Part shown: one piece after another, positions 5,142-6,983 of the stretch | How the letters are laid out: each line of letters begins with the position of its first letter | How positions within the stretch are numbered: the stretch's first letter is position 1 | Origin: Clostridiales bacterium | Lineage (GTDB): Bacteria; Bacillota; Clostridia; Oscillospirales; QAMX01 | Direction of reading: 5' to 3' | DNA: 6,983 bases | NCBI GenBank assembly: GCA_016285815.1 | Contig: JAEERN010000244.1 | Location: 1 to 6,983, forward strand | Made by a program: the position numbers and the translations under genes | The notes under the pieces: model-generated | Told to the model about the DNA's origin: nothing | Database searches by the model: none | The model's input: only the letters and a program-made list of their open reading frames with translations

Positions 5142-6422
5142 TTATTCCGCGTTCCCGTAAAAACGCGCCCGGTGGGCCCAAAGGCCCAGCGCGGGGTTGC
5201 TGATGTAGAAAAACGGCTCTCCGTCCGCCCCGACGTGCCATCCGTCGGTCAGCACGGCGGGATCGTACTCCCGCATGGCCTCGGCACAGTCCCGCCAGCG
5301 GTACCCGACCCCCGTCACCTCGTCCCTTGTCAGCAGGGTCGTGCAGTAGGTGACGGAAAAGCGCCCGTCGGACGAGCCGTGGACCAGATGGGCCGCCGCC
5401 GACTGGTTCTCGCGCAGGGCCCGCTCCGTCTCGAACAGCCGGAGGATGCGCTCGCGCCCGACGTAGCCGTAGCGGCGGATCAGCCGGTCGTTCCCCTCGT
5501 CCTCGCCGAAGCGCCGGACGCCCGGGGCCAGGATGATCAGCTCGCCCCCGTCGGCCATGGCCATGCGCGTGCGGTAGACGGCCTTGTTTCCCAGCCAGGT
5601 GGACTTGAATTCCCGCGGGTCCAGATAGACCACCACGCGCCGGAAGGGCTCGTCCACGAAGATGATGTTCTTTTCCTGCGCCAGACGGACCGCTTTTTCA
5701 AAGACGCCGCGCTCGTTCCCGACGAACAGCCCGTGGACCGTGACCCCGGCGGGGGAGTTGGTGGTGACCGTCTGGAAGAACCAGAGGGGAAGCCCGCTCA
5801 GAAAGTGCTCGTGGGCATAGTCGAAGACCCGCCGCACCGGCGTGCGGTCCCGGCCCATCATGCGCTCCATGCCGTACAGCGCGCCCAGCATGTGCGAGCG
5901 GTTGATCATGGCCTGGCCCCCGCAGCCGACGAAGATGTTTTTGGACCAGTTGGCCATGCCCACCACCTCGTGGGGGACCACCTGTCCCAACGACACGATC
6001 AGATCGTAGCCGCCGTCCAGGAGCTCGCGGTCCACCTCGACGGGGATATCCTCGTCGGAGATCCCGCCCGAGACCTCGGACACGAACGCGCCCGGCACGA
6101 CGCCGATCCGGCGCACGCCGTGCCGCCAGTCGTGGACCAGAAAGCGGTCGTCCGGGATGTCCCCGAAAAAGGCGTGCCGCTCGCCGGCGGTCATGGGCTC
6201 GTGGGTGCCGAGGGCCGGCATCAGGCGAACGTCCGCCCGGTCGGCAAGGCGGGCGTACAGCATCGCCGCCAGCTTGCCGCCGCAGGAGTGCAGCCGGGTC
6301 ATGTCCGGCGGCAGCATCAGCACGCGCTTGGGGGAAAAGCCGAGATCGGCCAGGAACCGGTCCGCCGCCGCAGCCAGCTCCGCGTCGGTCAGCCCGGCGG
6401 GGGAAACGTACGATACGTCCAT
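5142..6422 (-). CDS. LarA-family nickel-pincer racemase/epimerase homologue (DUF2088)
   Basis: Predicted 2-hydroxyacid racemase or epimerase of the lactate racemase superfamily; 426 residues, typical length. Motifs in order: PPDMTRLHS with Asp40 and Arg43 (LarA D..R pair); GTHEPM with His74 (LarA His108); GQVVPHEVVGMANWSKNIFVGCGG with His151 and Lys161; INRSH with His177; and Lys280 before DGGELIIL (LarA Lys298). Spacings His151-Lys161 (10) and Lys161-His177 (16) equal those of LarA His174-Lys184-His200, the residues that hold the nickel-pincer nucleotide. Cofactor use is therefore likely. The classical GFSGG stretch before the lysine reads GMANWS, so the substrate need not be lactate; other members act on malate, hydroxyglutarate or gluconate-type acids. 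The larB/C/E cofactor genes are not in the window. The ATG at 6422 has GGAG 5 bases upstream. It lies 42 bases after an isomerase gene, hinting at a sugar-acid substrate. Confidence 0.85.
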   Translation of the reverse strand: MDVSYVSPAGLTDAELAAAADRFLADLGFSPKRVLMLPPDMTRLHSCGGKLAAMLYARLADRADVRLMPALGTHEPMTAGERHAFFGDIPDDRFLVHDWRHGVRRIGVVPGAFVSEVSGGISDEDIPVEVDRELLDGGYDLIVSLGQVVPHEVVGMANWSKNIFVGCGGQAMINRSHMLGALYGMERMMGRDRTPVRRVFDYAHEHFLSGLPLWFFQTVTTNSPAGVTVHGLFVGNERGVFEKAVRLAQEKNIIFVDEPFRRVVVYLDPREFKSTWLGNKAVYRTRMAMADGGELIILAPGVRRFGEDEGNDRLIRRYGYVGRERILRLFETERALRENQSAAAHLVHGSSDGRFSVTYCTTLLTRDEVTGVGYRWRDCAEAMREYDPAVLTDGWHVGADGEPFFYISNPALGLWAHRARFYGNAE

Positions 6423-6464
6423 AGAGGCTCCGTCTTCCTTTCCGTTGGTCTTGAAGCGCAGGGG

Positions 6465-6983
6465 TCAAAGCGAGCGGAAGATCTCCCGCAGAGTGCGGAC
6501 CGCCAGCGCGACGTCCCCGACGGGGTCGGCGCCCACCTCGCGCTCGATGGTGACGAATCCCTGATACCCGGCGTTGGCCAGCGCGGCGATCCACGCGCGC
6601 AGATCCACGTTCCCCCGGCCCAGCGGCAGCTCGCGGAAATAGTCCTCCATCCGAAGGTCGCCGATGCCGCCCTCGGCAAAAAAGTCGTAGATGACCTTGG
6701 GGTCGGTCTTTTTGAGCATGACGCCGTCCTTGGCGTGGGTGTGGACGATCTTGTCGGCCAGCACGGCGACGCCCGCAGCCGGGTCGACGCCGGTGACCAT
6801 GACCAGATTGGCCGGGTCGTAGTTCACGCCGACGCCGGGCGTGCCCAGCCCGTCCAGGAACGCGCCGAGGACCTCGGGGGTCTCCGGGCCTGTCTCGACG
6901 GCGAAGACGCCGCCCCGGGCCGCGGCGAATTCGCCCAGCTCGCCGCAGGCCTCCGTCAGCGGGCCCCAGGCGCCGCCGCGGTC
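6465..6983 (-). CDS. Sugar phosphate isomerase/epimerase (TIM barrel), C-terminal part
   Basis: Xylose-isomerase-like TIM barrel of the AP-endonuclease-2 fold family, typically acting on ketoses, inosose or sugar phosphates with a divalent metal. The window edge cuts it: 172 residues are visible, open to base 6983, against a usual ~270-290. The metal-site pattern is intact in the visible part: Glu30 in AVETGPE, Asp56 in VNYDPANL, His83 in VHTHAKD, and Glu147 in GFVTIERE, with PLGRGNVDLRAWI before the last strand. The GTG at 6827 is internal, because matching sequence continues upstream of it. The TGA at 6465 is 42 bases before the LarA-like start with no promoter or terminator seen between, so the two genes likely share an mRNA. 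The exact substrate cannot be told; sugar or sugar-acid metabolism is the reasonable inference. Confidence 0.88.
   Translation of the reverse strand, partial: DRGGAWGPLTEACGELGEFAAARGGVFAVETGPETPEVLGAFLDGLGTPGVGVNYDPANLVMVTGVDPAAGVAVLADKIVHTHAKDGVMLKKTDPKVIYDFFAEGGIGDLRMEDYFRELPLGRGNVDLRAWIAALANAGYQGFVTIEREVGADPVGDVALAVRTLREIFRSL

Noticed and set aside
4186..5160. Plus-strand open frame (324 codons) opposite pepP
   Set aside because: It is antisense to a complete M24 peptidase with all five metal ligands; composition is that of a GC-rich shadow and no family is recognisable.
5113..5241. N-terminal extension of pepP up to an upstream start at 5241
   Set aside because: The added 43 residues are Arg/Gly/Ala/Pro-rich, overlap the end of the LarA-like gene and lie outside the family's normal N-terminus.

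Overview
The window looks like chromosomal DNA from a GC-rich, low-characterisation Firmicute, most likely a gut-type clostridium of the Oscillospiraceae/Ruminococcaceae kind. The evidence is Firmicute-type sigma-A promoters, GGAGG-type ribosome sites, an EF-P with the PGKGAAF loop and a CD1247-like zinc-ribbon gene directly behind it. The placement is an inference from gene content, not from a phylogenetic marker. Nothing points to phage, plasmid, IS, CRISPR or RNA genes.

Layout. The plus strand carries only the 3' half of valS (to 1463), cut by the left edge. Its first ~70 bases hold two in-frame stops and a lost conserved proline, probably low-quality contig-end sequence. All other genes are on the minus strand and converge on valS. 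Two strong hairpins (1503-1540 and 1547-1586) separate the two directions. Reading the minus strand from the right edge: the C-terminal part of a sugar-phosphate isomerase/epimerase TIM barrel (6465-6983), a LarA-family nickel-pincer racemase/epimerase homologue (5142-6422), an M24 aminopeptidase P (4030-5112), a divergent long PRPP synthetase (2755-3927), elongation factor P (2069-2632) and a small acidic CD1247-like zinc-ribbon protein (1623-2063).

How they fit together. The isomerase, LarA-like and pepP genes are 29-42 bases apart with no visible promoter between them, so they probably share a transcript; the first two suggest catabolism or epimerisation of a hydroxy or sugar acid. The prs-like gene and efp each have their own well-spaced sigma-A promoter (17-base spacers). 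efp and the zinc-ribbon gene abut or overlap by a few bases and look translationally coupled. pepP near efp is a familiar Firmicute association: both deal with proline, one by cleaving Xaa-Pro peptides and one by helping ribosomes through proline runs. The prs-like gene sits between them under its own promoter. The window has no gene-free stretch longer than 160 bases. It is mostly ordinary housekeeping sequence; the points worth a second look are the broken valS edge, the atypical PRPP synthetase, the LarA-like/epimerase pair, and the symmetrical sequences at two promoters.
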